Shown here one piece after another: positions 28,770 to 37,311 of a DNA stretch of 64,000 nt. The notes under the pieces are model-generated. The model did not search any database. It was not told the origin of the DNA and worked only from the letters and a program-made list of their open reading frames with translations. Position 1 is the stretch's first letter, and each line of letters starts with the position of its first letter. Source of the stretch: Algicoccus sp048820935 (GTDB lineage Bacteria > Pseudomonadota > Gammaproteobacteria > Burkholderiales > Burkholderiaceae_B); contig NZ_JBMERD010000005.1 in assembly GCF_048820935.1 (NCBI RefSeq), positions 1-64,000 on the forward strand, read 5' to 3'. The position numbers were made by a program, and so were the translations under genes.

Positions 28770-29556
28770 AAAAGCGGTTGGGGGATCAGAGGTATCGGCT
28801 GAACCTGTGCGTATCCTGATCACTGGCGCGACGAGTGCGATTGGTGCAGCCTTGGCACAGGCTTATGCCCGCTCTGACACTGTGTTGTATCTACATGGGC
28901 GCAATGGGCAGGTGCTCGAGCAAGTGGCCAAGGTTTGTCAGGCTCAAGGAGCTCAAACCGTTTTGCAGATCCAGGATTTACGAGAGTTTGATGCATGGCG
29001 GGATTGGCTCGGTTCTTTGCCTGCTATGGACTTGGTGATTGTCAACGCAGGTCTCAATACGCATGCGATTGCCGTTGGTGAGTCTGAGCCGTGGGTCGAT
29101 GTGGAAGCGTTGCTGGACGTGAATATCAAAGCCTCGATGCTCACAATACAAAGTGTTTTACCTGCGATGCGTGTACGTAGTCGCGGGCAGATTGCCGTCA
29201 TGAGCTCCTTGGCAGCTTACTTTGGTTTGCCAGTCACACCCGCTTATTGCGCCAGTAAGGCGGCGATTAAAGCGTATGGAGAAGCGCTTCGAGGTGCAGA
29301 GATCGTGAATGGAATTTGGGTCAATGTGGTGATGCCTGGTTATGTGGCTTCACCGATGTGTGACGCCATGCCAGGCCCTAAACTGTTTCTCTGGTCCCCC
29401 CAACGTGCCGCCCAAAAGATTCAGCGTGGTTTAGCAAAGAATCAAGCGCGGATTAGTTTTCCGTTTCCACTCAATGTCGGGACTTGGTGTTTGAGTGTCT
29501 TACCAGCGAGTGTGTCGATGTATCTCGTTCGGAAATTAGGTTATGTCCGATGCTAA
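28756..29556 (+). CDS. Short-chain dehydrogenase/reductase
   Basis: A 266-residue SDR. Nucleotide-binding TGATSAIGAALA, the structural VNAG (IVNAGLNTHAI) and the catalytic Ser-Tyr-Lys (MSSLAAYFGLPVTPAYCASKAA) are all present. The ATG at 28756 has AAAGG seven bases upstream and starts 14 bases inside the glycosyltransferase frame. The gene overlaps the following sulfatase-like gene, so the operon is translationally coupled. Probably acts on a sugar nucleotide or lipid-linked intermediate of the polysaccharide made by this operon (inference from context). Confidence 0.85.
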   Translation: MHAAEKAVGGSEVSAEPVRILITGATSAIGAALAQAYARSDTVLYLHGRNGQVLEQVAKVCQAQGAQTVLQIQDLREFDAWRDWLGSLPAMDLVIVNAGLNTHAIAVGESEPWVDVEALLDVNIKASMLTIQSVLPAMRVRSRGQIAVMSSLAAYFGLPVTPAYCASKAAIKAYGEALRGAEIVNGIWVNVVMPGYVASPMCDAMPGPKLFLWSPQRAAQKIQRGLAKNQARISFPFPLNVGTWCLSVLPASVSMYLVRKLGYVRC

Positions 29557-31156
29557 CGGATTGGGCCTCGAGTTTGCGTTTTGGTGGGTTCTGTTGTGTG
29601 CTGCCATTGGGCTGGTGCTTTCTGTTGTCATTGAGCGTTTTTTACAACCACAACTGACTTGGAAACGTCCAGTTTCAACATGGGCGATTCATGCAGGTTT
29701 ATGGCTGTTGCTAGATGTCGCTTTCGTCTTGGTGCTGGGTCGTCCTGTGTTTTCAATGGTGATCGTCAGTGCGTTTTTGCTGTTACTGGTGGTGGTGAAT
29801 AACGCGAAATACAAAGCTTTGCGCGAACCGTTTGTTTTTCAGGATTATGAGTATTTTACGGATGCGATTCGTCACCCACGGCTCTACATTCCATTTATGG
29901 GGTGGGGGAAGTTTCTAGCGGCTGTGGTGGGTTTTGTTGTGGCGATCTCAATTGGGCTCGTCGGTGAGCATGTGCCGGAATCGCGTTTTGTGTGGGCAGG
30001 GCAGGCAGGTGGTCTTGTATGTCTGGCTTTGTCTGGATTACTTTTACTGTGGTTAGGTCATCGGTTGGCACCGCAGGTGGAATTTATCCCTGAAGCTGAT
30101 TTACAAAAACTCGGTTTTTTGGCTTATTTGTGGCGCTATGCCATGCATTACCGATCGTTGCCTGAGGTGATTTCACCCTTTGAGGCTGAGCCTAGCGATA
30201 CGTCAGACCAATTGATCGGGGGAAAATCAGGACAGCCAGATCCGACAGTTTGGCTAGGTCAGTCGGATAGACGCTTACCAGCTAGTTTTTTGTTGCCGAA
30301 TCTGGTATCCGTTCAGAGTGAATCATTCTTTGATACGCGCAGACTCTGGTCGGGTATTCGACCCGAGGTCCTCAAGACATTTGATGCCGTACGAGGTCAG
30401 TCTGTCTTACAGGGGCAATTAACAGTCCCTGCTTGGGGCGCCAATACAGTAAGGACCGAATTCGCGTTTTTGTCTGGACTCGATGAATCTGCGCTGGGGG
30501 TTCACCGTTTTAATCCGTATCGGGCCATACTGTCTGGTTTGCAGATGCCTTCTGTGGCGACTTATCTACGAGATCAAGGATATCGGACGATCTGTATTCA
30601 TCCATATCCAGCTGGTTTTTACCAGTGCAACCGAGTGTTTCCGGTATTGGGATTTGACGAGTTTATCGATATTCGTGCTTTTTCATCTGATGATCGATTT
30701 GGTCCGTACGTGGGCGATTTGGCAGTTGGACAAAAAATTACCGAGATTCTGAGCCAGGCAGATCAACCGACATTTATCCATGCGATTACGATGGAAAACC
30801 ATGGGCCGTTGCATTTAGAACGTGCGCAACCTGAAGAGCTTGAGCACTTTTATCAAAGCGTACTGCCAGAAGGCTGTGATGATCTGACCATCTATCTGCG
30901 GCACTTGCGTAATGCAGACAGAATGATGAATAAGTTGACAGGCTTTTTGGCAGATATGTCGATCCCATCGAGTCTTTGCTGGTTTGGTGATCATGTACCG
31001 ATTTTGCCTCGGGTGTACGATGTCTTTGGTGCACCCAATGGAGAGGTGGATTATTTCGTCTGGTCGAGTGCGAATCAATCCTCAAACACTGAACAACGTA
31101 ATTTGTCTGTGCATACGCTCGCAGCGCAGTGGTTGAAGATGGTGGGTGTAGGCTAG
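29543..31156 (+). CDS. LTA-synthase-like membrane phosphoglycerol transferase
   Basis: A 537-residue protein with four or five N-terminal membrane helices (to about residue 180) and a periplasmic alkaline-phosphatase-like domain. Metal and active-site patterns of the LtaS/OpgB group are visible: SVQSESFF, GANTVRTEFAFLSG (likely nucleophile Thr), TMENHGPL and CWFGDHVP. The family moves phosphoglycerol or phosphoethanolamine groups onto glycans or lipids outside the inner membrane. Coupled to a GT2 and an SDR gene, it probably decorates the polymer made by the operon. Confidence 0.85.
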   Translation: MSDANGLGLEFAFWWVLLCAAIGLVLSVVIERFLQPQLTWKRPVSTWAIHAGLWLLLDVAFVLVLGRPVFSMVIVSAFLLLLVVVNNAKYKALREPFVFQDYEYFTDAIRHPRLYIPFMGWGKFLAAVVGFVVAISIGLVGEHVPESRFVWAGQAGGLVCLALSGLLLLWLGHRLAPQVEFIPEADLQKLGFLAYLWRYAMHYRSLPEVISPFEAEPSDTSDQLIGGKSGQPDPTVWLGQSDRRLPASFLLPNLVSVQSESFFDTRRLWSGIRPEVLKTFDAVRGQSVLQGQLTVPAWGANTVRTEFAFLSGLDESALGVHRFNPYRAILSGLQMPSVATYLRDQGYRTICIHPYPAGFYQCNRVFPVLGFDEFIDIRAFSSDDRFGPYVGDLAVGQKITEILSQADQPTFIHAITMENHGPLHLERAQPEELEHFYQSVLPEGCDDLTIYLRHLRNADRMMNKLTGFLADMSIPSSLCWFGDHVPILPRVYDVFGAPNGEVDYFVWSSANQSSNTEQRNLSVHTLAAQWLKMVGVG

Positions 31157-31240
31157 GGGAGATGGGTTTAAAGGGTCGCCTTAAAACTTCGATTTAAAGT
31201 GAGTTTAAGAAGATCACAGATGTGAGCTTTGGAATCAGTG

Positions 31241-31522
31241 ATGGATGTAACGCACTTGGAACATATCGTATATGCGCTGCTAATCCAGCTGGCGATCGGT
31301 TTGCCGACTCGCAATTACTGGATCGGTGCGGCCGCTGCGATTGGGTTTTTTCTAGGGCGAGAGCATTCGCAGCGTGAATTTGAAATTTCACGACCACACT
31401 TGCTACACGGATATGAAGCGTTTGATATCTGGAATTGGTCACTTGATGCGCAATTTGATTTGTTGGGACCTGTGGTTGTCACCGTATTGGTCGCGCTTTG
31501 GATGAATCGCCGCAGACGATAA
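31241..31522 (+). CDS. Small integral membrane protein, unknown function
   Basis: About 93 residues from ATG 31241 (TTG 31229 is an alternative). Two or three hydrophobic segments (VYALLIQLAIGLP, YWIGAAAAIGFFLG, LLGPVVVTVLVALWM) flank a polar middle with GREHSQREFEI and several His and Trp residues. It resembles small membrane proteins found near phage and envelope genes, but I cannot name a function. It follows the phosphoglycerol transferase by 84 bases and may belong to that operon. Confidence 0.6.
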   Translation: MDVTHLEHIVYALLIQLAIGLPTRNYWIGAAAAIGFFLGREHSQREFEISRPHLLHGYEAFDIWNWSLDAQFDLLGPVVVTVLVALWMNRRRR

Positions 31523-31589
31523 CGTGAAAGTTTTTGTTCTGAACCCAACAATACAGGCGTGATTTTGATGATCGTGATACTGTGACGAA

Positions 31590-32759
31590 ATGATTTCCCA
31601 CAGTGACAACTTGCTGAGTGAGCGACTGCGTTGCACACGCTGCGACGCAGTCTATGAGCGCCTGAAACTATCGCCAGGACAGCAAGCACGTTGCGTACGT
31701 TGTGAAACAGTTCTTGAGTCATTTGGCGCGTTTGGACCCAGTGCTTGGCTTGCTTTGATTTTGACGGCGTTTGTTGCCTTTGTGTTGGCCAATACATTTC
31801 CAGTGTTAACGCTTTCATTTGGTGGTAGTCACAACAGCACAACATTTTTGCAGGCTGCTTGGATGGCCTGGGAAGCGGGTTTTCCGGAAGTGATGGTGCT
31901 CACCGGTCTTGTAGGGTTTCTCATCCCGTTATTGCATTTGTGTTTATTGCTCTGGGTTTTTGTTCCATTGTCGATGGGACATTTGCCGCTCGGGTTTAAA
32001 CATGTGATTGCGATGATTGACTGGATTAAACCTTGGAGCATGATTCCAGTTTTTCTGATTGGCGTGTTGGTGACGATCGTCAAGCTACTGGCTTTGGCAG
32101 GTGTTGAACTAGGAATTGGTTTGGGCGCAACTGCTGTTTTGGCGGTTTTGATGACTGCGTTTAATCGACTCAATGCAACAAGACTCAAGCGTATGGCGGG
32201 TGATCTGGGTTTGATGCACAATCGTGTCGTTTTAGCACCTCCCACAACACGAATGTTGCAGCGAACCTGGGCTTTGGTGATCGCTGCTTTGATTTTGTAC
32301 ATTCCAGCCAATTTCTTACCCATCATGGTGATAGATTCGGTAGGCTCACTGACTCAACACACCATTATGGGTGGCGTGATTGAACTCTGGAATATGGGTT
32401 CTTTTGGGGTTGCGCTTGTGGTGTTTGTGGCGAGTTTTCTGGTACCCATGACTAAACTCGTGGCGTTAATTTTGTTATTGATCGGTACACAACGTGCTTA
32501 TGTAGATCATCTGCGATTGCGTACCCGTCTCTACAATGCAGTCGAAATCATTGGTCAGTGGTCTATGCTGGATGTGTTTGTGGTGATTCTTTTGAGCGCG
32601 TTGGCTCGTTTCGGAAATCTACTTAGCATTAAGCCGGCCGTTGGTGCAGCTGCTTTTGGGGGGGTCGTGGTCTTAACAATGATTGCGGCGATGGGGTTTG
32701 ATCCACGCCTCGCTTGGCGTCGAGCAGGTTATAAGCCTTATTCACGATCGATTTCGTGA
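31590..32759 (+). CDS. pqiA: PqiA inner-membrane protein
   Basis: A 389-residue protein with two four-helix PqiA domains. The N-terminal zinc-ribbon is visible as CTRCDAVYERLKL...ARCVRCET. The second domain (from about residue 220, RTWALVIAALILYIPANFLPIM) lacks the second Cys-x2-Cys ribbon seen in E. coli PqiA, which explains its shorter length. PqiA is the inner-membrane partner of the MCE tunnel protein PqiB in phospholipid transport across the periplasm. The pqiB start lies 25 bases after the stop. Confidence 0.93.
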   Translation: MISHSDNLLSERLRCTRCDAVYERLKLSPGQQARCVRCETVLESFGAFGPSAWLALILTAFVAFVLANTFPVLTLSFGGSHNSTTFLQAAWMAWEAGFPEVMVLTGLVGFLIPLLHLCLLLWVFVPLSMGHLPLGFKHVIAMIDWIKPWSMIPVFLIGVLVTIVKLLALAGVELGIGLGATAVLAVLMTAFNRLNATRLKRMAGDLGLMHNRVVLAPPTTRMLQRTWALVIAALILYIPANFLPIMVIDSVGSLTQHTIMGGVIELWNMGSFGVALVVFVASFLVPMTKLVALILLLIGTQRAYVDHLRLRTRLYNAVEIIGQWSMLDVFVVILLSALARFGNLLSIKPAVGAAAFGGVVVLTMIAAMGFDPRLAWRRAGYKPYSRSIS

Positions 32760-32783
32760 GTTTTGAGTCAAAGAGAAGAATGT

Positions 32784-34433
32784 ATGAGTTCTGAAGAATC
32801 AGTCCATAAACACGCTCTACCAGTTCCTGTGGTTCGTCAAAAAAAACGACGTTCTCAGGCACTGATCTGGCTGATTCCGGTTCTGGCGGCTTTGATTGGT
32901 TTGTCCATTGTTTGGCATGAGATCAGCAATCGGGGCCCAATGATTACGATTTCGTTTCAATCGGCCTCGGGCCTTGAAGAAGGCAAGACACAGATCCGAT
33001 TTCGGGATGTGGTTGTGGGCTTAGTTGAAAACATCCGGCTCAGTGACGCACGCGATGTTGTGATTGTGGACGCTCGCCTTGATAAAGATGCGCAGGGCTT
33101 GGCCAATGAAACGACTTCGTTTTGGGTGGTGCGTCCAACCATTGGTCTAGATGGGGTGTCTGGATTGACGACTTTGTTGTCTGGCTCTTATATCGAAGCC
33201 GATACCGATCGTTCTTTTTCGGTGTCGCCGAATCATTATGATTTTGTGGGTTTGGAGTCACCTCCGCCGATTAAAAGTGATCGGCCAGGTAAAGCGTTTC
33301 GATTGCGATCGGACTCACTCGGTTCTTTAGTGACCGGTGCACCAATCTATTTCTTACGAATTCCAGTGGGCTTGGTGAGTGGGTTTGAACTCGATCAAAA
33401 TGGTCATTATGTCGATATCGATATATTTATCGATGCACCTTACGATCAATATGTGCATGGCAATACAAGGTTTTGGAATGCCAGTGGGATTCGTCTCAGT
33501 GTGGGCGCAGATGGTGTTCAATTCGACACGGAGTCGTTGGCTTCACTCGTTTCAGGTGGGCTGGCCTTTGCAAACTTTGGGTCTGCGATACCGTTGAATC
33601 AGGATGCGCAATTTAAGCTCTATGCGGATCGTACGCAAGCAGAACGCGTGCCGACAGGTCGATCCATTTCTGTTGTGATGCGTTTTGATCAATCTGGGCG
33701 TGGTCTAGAGGCAGGTGCGCCTGTTGTGTTTCAGGGGCTTTCGGTCGGGCATGTTGACCAGATTGAACTGCAGTTTGATCCCGACAGTTTCAAACTGTTT
33801 ACCGTGGTGAAAGCAACGCTCTATCCAAGTTCTTTGGGCGAGAGTTTTGCAAGTTTTATTGGCGCAGATCGATCAATCCCACAGGCGCTTAAAAATCTTC
33901 AGGTGTTTGTGGATAAGGGACTCCGAGCTCAAATCAAAACAAACAACTTGTTGTCCGGTTCCAGCCAGATTTCTTTGGGTATCTTCCCTGAGGAAGCGTC
34001 CAAACTGCGAGCCGCTGCAGACTTACCGTTTGAAATTCCAACTTTACGCTCTGAAACACTGGATGATATTCAGAAAAAACTCAGCGAGATTGTGAATCGA
34101 ATCAGCGATTTGCCGCTCGACACCATGGGTGAGCAATTAACGCAGACTTTAAAATCGTTTGAAACGCTTGCACAGACCCTTGATCGTGATGTGACGCCGC
34201 AGATTGGTGAAACACTGAAGAAATTAAATCAAACGCTCAAGTCCCTAGAAACGATCTTGAATTCTAGTGGTGCACTGCCTGGGCAAGTGGGCACAACCCT
34301 GGATTCATTGAACGGGACGATCCGCGCAACTCGAGCTTTGATCGATGAATTACGCGCTGCGCCCAATTCAGTCATTTTTGGTGTGCCAGAAACGTCGTAT
34401 TCACGTCAGCATCTAGGCGCTGAGGGGCAATAA
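32784..34433 (+). CDS. pqiB: PqiB MCE-domain tunnel protein
   Basis: A roughly 549-residue protein with one N-terminal membrane helix (LIWLIPVLAALIGLSIVW) and three MCE domains starting near residues 42, 160 and 280 (SFQSASGLEEGKTQIRFRDV is the first). A long C-terminal coiled-coil follows, rich in Leu and Thr (about 420-520). In E. coli it forms a syringe-like tunnel spanning the periplasm. The ATG 32784 is preferred over TTG 32763. The natural next gene, pqiC, is found 5.2 kb away behind the lasso cluster. Confidence 0.93.
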   Translation: MSSEESVHKHALPVPVVRQKKRRSQALIWLIPVLAALIGLSIVWHEISNRGPMITISFQSASGLEEGKTQIRFRDVVVGLVENIRLSDARDVVIVDARLDKDAQGLANETTSFWVVRPTIGLDGVSGLTTLLSGSYIEADTDRSFSVSPNHYDFVGLESPPPIKSDRPGKAFRLRSDSLGSLVTGAPIYFLRIPVGLVSGFELDQNGHYVDIDIFIDAPYDQYVHGNTRFWNASGIRLSVGADGVQFDTESLASLVSGGLAFANFGSAIPLNQDAQFKLYADRTQAERVPTGRSISVVMRFDQSGRGLEAGAPVVFQGLSVGHVDQIELQFDPDSFKLFTVVKATLYPSSLGESFASFIGADRSIPQALKNLQVFVDKGLRAQIKTNNLLSGSSQISLGIFPEEASKLRAAADLPFEIPTLRSETLDDIQKKLSEIVNRISDLPLDTMGEQLTQTLKSFETLAQTLDRDVTPQIGETLKKLNQTLKSLETILNSSGALPGQVGTTLDSLNGTIRATRALIDELRAAPNSVIFGVPETSYSRQHLGAEGQ

Positions 34434-34564
34434 TCCACACAGTCACGTTGACGCGTTCATGAAGATGTTAAGGGGGCGCTCTCAAAGGGAAAACCCTCTT
34501 TAGCCTGTTTGGTCTACTTGGGTAGAATCCATTAGAAGGAACAAGGATTTCGTGAGACTTTCGT

Positions 34565-34975
34565 ATGGGTATGTTTCTGCTTTCGCTCTCGAGGCTTTCA
34601 ACGCGTTGGATGGGTCCGGATCGTAGCGTTCGTTTCTTTAAACGATGCGGACAATTGGTTCCACGTCGTTCTGCTAAAAAGCTGCCCGCCGCGGTGGTGG
34701 CGCAGCATGCGCTTTCTGGATTGGGTTACGTGCCCATGAAAATTGAATGCCTAGAACAAAGTCTCGCTGTTTGGTACAGCCTCAATCGTCATGGCCATCC
34801 TGCCGAACTTAAGATTGGCATGCGTTTGACGCCTCTGTCGGGCCATGCTTGGGTCGTCTGTGAGGACACAGTGTTTGTACACACGCCAGGCTTAGAAGAC
34901 TTTACGGTTGTGGCCAGTTATCCAGCTTGGAACGCAACCGACACTCAACCTGAAAATACCGTTTCCGCACCTTAA
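34565..34975 (+). CDS. Lasso peptide leader peptidase B2
   Basis: A 136-residue transglutaminase-like protein of the lasso B2 (McjB C-terminal) family, which cuts the leader from the precursor. The hallmark ECLEQSLAVWYSLNRHGHPAE holds catalytic Cys62, and GHAWVV holds His94. The 32-residue spacing between them is what I recall for McjB. Asp101 may complete the triad. Length is typical for stand-alone B2. The ATG 34565 is the first start after an in-frame stop. It lies 131 bases after pqiB on the same strand, so it may be read from the pqi promoter, and converges on the B1 gene. Confidence 0.93.
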   Translation: MGMFLLSLSRLSTRWMGPDRSVRFFKRCGQLVPRRSAKKLPAAVVAQHALSGLGYVPMKIECLEQSLAVWYSLNRHGHPAELKIGMRLTPLSGHAWVVCEDTVFVHTPGLEDFTVVASYPAWNATDTQPENTVSAP

Positions 34976-34988
34976 ATTTCAGCCACTT

Positions 34989-35012
34989 AATAAAGACAAG
35001 CGAGTCTTTATT
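34989..35012. terminator. Bidirectional hairpin between B2 and B1
   Basis: AATAAAGAC (34989-34997) pairs with GTCTTTATT (35004-35012) around a 6-base loop, between the convergent B2 and B1 genes. The B1 stop codon is inside the stem. It is AT-rich, so probably a weak two-way terminator. Confidence 0.55.
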
Positions 35013-35277
35013 CAATCAGACCGGCTTGTCGTAAACCCTCCAACAGTTCTTGCAAGTCTTGTGCAATCTCTTCGGCAGGTGCGTCAAACTGTTTTGAGAG
35101 TAGGTTGACCGCTTCTTCTACACCGTCTGACAAGCACAGCTTGAGCATGTGCGCCGCGGTTTCATTCAGTCCAAATGAGTCGCCCGTTTTTGTGGAGAAC
35201 AACACGGTCTTATCGGACACTTCGGTGAGTGTGACGCCAGATGCTAATGTGGGTTTGGAGGTGGGATTGTTTTTCAC
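35008..35277 (-). CDS. Lasso peptide leader-binding protein B1 (PqqD-like RRE)
   Basis: An 89-residue PqqD-like protein, the stand-alone RiPP recognition element of a lasso pathway. The fold is shown by the beta-hairpin part (GVTLTEVSDKTVLFSTKTGDSFGLNETA) followed by three helices (AAHMLKLCL, VEEAVNLLSKQFDA, EEIAQDLQELLEGLRQAGLIE). It should bind the Tyr/Pro/Gly leader motif of the precursor and bring it to B2. It is nine bases downstream of the exporter gene on the same strand. In most proteobacterial lasso pathways B1 and B2 are one fused protein; here they are separate and oppositely oriented. Confidence 0.92.
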   Translation of the reverse strand: MKNNPTSKPTLASGVTLTEVSDKTVLFSTKTGDSFGLNETAAHMLKLCLSDGVEEAVNLLSKQFDAPAEEIAQDLQELLEGLRQAGLIE

Positions 35278-35286
35278 TTTAGACTC

Positions 35287-37119
35287 CTAGTGTTTGCTTT
35301 GATGATGCCACAGGTTGGCATACAGTCCATTTTTCTTTAGTAATTCTGCGTGGGTGCCTAGTTCAGTCACCTGACCGTCTTCGATGACTGCAATTCGGTC
35401 CATGGTTTGTAGGGCTGACAAGCGGTGAGCAATGCTAATCACGGTTTGACCTTGAGTGTGAGCCACTAGGTTCTCCATCACCATTCTTTCAGTTTCTGTA
35501 TCGAGTGCTGAGGTGGCTTCGTCGAGAATCAGGATATTAGATGATTTCAGTAAAGCCCTGGCTAAAACGACTCGTTGGCGCTGACCACCTGAAAGTAGGC
35601 TGCCGCGCTCGCCTGTGTGTGCATCTAACCCGATTCGGTTTTGATCGTCTTTCAGGGTTGCAACGACATCATCGACACAAGCCAAACGCAGAGACTGCCA
35701 AAGTAAATCGTCATTGGCGTGCTTTTGTGCGACACGTAAATTGTCTCTGATAGCGCGTTCAAATAAAGCAGTGTCTTGGCTGACGACCGCGATTTGTGCT
35801 CTGATGGATTCACCGTGGAGTGTTTGTAGGTCTTGATTGTCGATACAAATTTGTCCTTGGTCAGGATCGAATAAGCAAAGTAAAAGTCCAGTGAGTGTGC
35901 TTTTTCCCACACCAGATCGTCCAACGATTCCCAGACGCTCTCCACCCTTGATGTCCAGACTTAATCCGTTGAGTACGGGCTGATTGCCATAACTAAAGTG
36001 CACGTCATTGAATGAAATGTGGCCTTGCGTCACTTTGAGGGCGTTCGATGATTGGGTTTGGTCTGTTTGTCGTTCAGGATTGGGGGCAGCAATGAGTTTC
36101 ATACCTTCGCGAACTTCACCTAGGTTTTGATAAATGCCTGCCACTTCGAAAGCGACCCAACCACCTGTGGATGCGGCTTGCCATACAAGGGGTAAGGCCA
36201 TGGCCACTGCTTGAGCTTCGATTAGACCTTGTAACCACAGCCAAGCGCCCAGTGCAGCGGTTGTAACGAGTAACCCAGTATTGAGCCAAGTCAGACTGGC
36301 AATGAAGGTCGTCATGGCACCCATTTGGTGCTTTTGAGCACGCTCATGACCCCGTAAGACCTGTTGAATACTGGTGTCAGTACTTTGTGTGACCCCAAAC
36401 AGTTTGACGGTCAGCATGTTGCCATACACGTCAGACAATTGCGCCATGAGTTCTGAGTAGGCTTGGGCATTGCGGTTGGCTAAAGTTCGCATTTTTGGAA
36501 CGATCCAGCGTAGTAACAGGACATAGCCGACAAACCAGATCAGGAGTGGGAGCGTAAGCTTCCAGTCAGCACTCGCCAATAAAACCAAACTGGTGAGCCC
36601 ATACATGGCGAGATACCAGACAGCTCGAATGATGGATTCAGCGACTTCACGTATCGCACCTGGAGTTTGCATGACCCAGTGTGCAATTTGCGCGGGTGAG
36701 TTTGTCTGAAAAAAAGACCACCTTTGTCTGACCACATGCCAATGGCTAAGCCAACGCATTCGGGTGGTGACAACAGGAATCAAGCGTGTATTACGCCAGT
36801 ACAGGTCAGCCCAAATTAAACAGGGGCGTAAGACACCGATCACGATGATGAGTGCCAGCAAATGAGGCCATTGGGTATCCCAGGCGGCTGTTCGATTGTT
36901 TTGACCGACTAAGCCGACCAGTTCACCAATAAAAACAGCCACCATGGCATCGGCGGCTGCAACTAGAAATCCGAGTAAGAACAACCAAAAAAAGACTTGT
37001 TTGTGCTCACTGAGTAAATATCGACAAAACCCGATCAGCGTCTGTGCAAGCGGCTCGACGGTTTTAGGATCATCGAGTTTTGCTTGATGAGTGTGTTTTT
37101 TCTGATCAGGCTGATCCAT
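35287..37119 (-). CDS. Lasso peptide ABC exporter (McjD-like)
   Basis: A 610-residue half-transporter with a six-helix exporter domain (about 30-340) and an ATPase domain. Walker A GRSGVGKST is near residue 395, signature LLSGGQRQRVVLARAL near 513, and Walker B ILILDEATSALD near 533. In lasso clusters this type of exporter secretes the mature peptide and can give self-protection. It lies directly downstream of the precursor gene on the minus strand, separated by a hairpin, and upstream of B1. There is no N-terminal C39 peptidase domain, as expected when B2 does the cutting. Confidence 0.93.
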   Translation of the reverse strand: MDQPDQKKHTHQAKLDDPKTVEPLAQTLIGFCRYLLSEHKQVFFWLFLLGFLVAAADAMVAVFIGELVGLVGQNNRTAAWDTQWPHLLALIIVIGVLRPCLIWADLYWRNTRLIPVVTTRMRWLSHWHVVRQRWSFFQTNSPAQIAHWVMQTPGAIREVAESIIRAVWYLAMYGLTSLVLLASADWKLTLPLLIWFVGYVLLLRWIVPKMRTLANRNAQAYSELMAQLSDVYGNMLTVKLFGVTQSTDTSIQQVLRGHERAQKHQMGAMTTFIASLTWLNTGLLVTTAALGAWLWLQGLIEAQAVAMALPLVWQAASTGGWVAFEVAGIYQNLGEVREGMKLIAAPNPERQTDQTQSSNALKVTQGHISFNDVHFSYGNQPVLNGLSLDIKGGERLGIVGRSGVGKSTLTGLLLCLFDPDQGQICIDNQDLQTLHGESIRAQIAVVSQDTALFERAIRDNLRVAQKHANDDLLWQSLRLACVDDVVATLKDDQNRIGLDAHTGERGSLLSGGQRQRVVLARALLKSSNILILDEATSALDTETERMVMENLVAHTQGQTVISIAHRLSALQTMDRIAVIEDGQVTELGTHAELLKKNGLYANLWHHQSKH

Positions 37120-37136
37120 CTTTTGGTCTGAATAAC

Positions 37137-37160
37137 AAAACGAGGACTAAAGAGTCCTCG
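37137..37160 (-). terminator. Hairpin between precursor and exporter genes (likely partial terminator)
   Basis: A perfect 8-bp stem (CGAGGACT with AGTCCTCG, 37141-37160) is followed on the minus strand by TTTTGTT. It sits between the stop of the precursor (37198) and the exporter start (37119). It should make the short precursor transcript far more abundant than the read-through exporter-B1 message and protect its 3' end. Confidence 0.8.
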
Positions 37161-37197
37161 TAAAGTGTGTGGTAAACAGGATTTATACAACAACGAT

Positions 37198-37311
37198 TTA
37201 TTTAAAGAATCCAGAATATTTACGACCATCTGTACTGGGTCCGGTACTGTTTGATCTAATCAGACGGATATCGCCCAGTTTTACAAAGACCGGTTTAATG
37301 TATTTTGTCAT
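37198..37311 (-). CDS. Lasso peptide precursor
   Basis: A 37-codon gene with a good ribosome site (AGGAG, six bases before ATG 37311). The leader shows the pattern bound by B1 in this class: Tyr4-x2-Pro7, a hydrophobic Phe9 in place of the usual Leu, and Gly13 (KYIKPVFVKLGD). The core region is within SNSTGPSTDGRKYSGFFK. Asp28 is the only acidic residue after the leader, so it must close the ring. Depending on whether the core starts at Ser22, Asn21 or Ser20 the ring has 7, 8 or 9 members. The usual Thr two residues before the core would be Ser20 if Ser22 is first, which I favour. The tail holds Tyr32, Phe35 and Phe36, bulky enough to lock a threaded structure. Confidence 0.88.
   Translation of the reverse strand: MTKYIKPVFVKLGDIRLIRSNSTGPSTDGRKYSGFFK

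Noticed and set aside
34480..34505. Possible terminator between pqiB and B2
   Set aside because: The AAAGGG...CCCTCTTT pairing is imperfect and has no T-run, so read-through from pqiB into B2 cannot be excluded or shown.
37035..37229. 64-codon minus-strand frame overlapping the lasso precursor and exporter
   Set aside because: Out of frame with both, no ribosome site, and it crosses the terminator hairpin; the 37-codon frame next to it has the leader motif and a good ribosome site.
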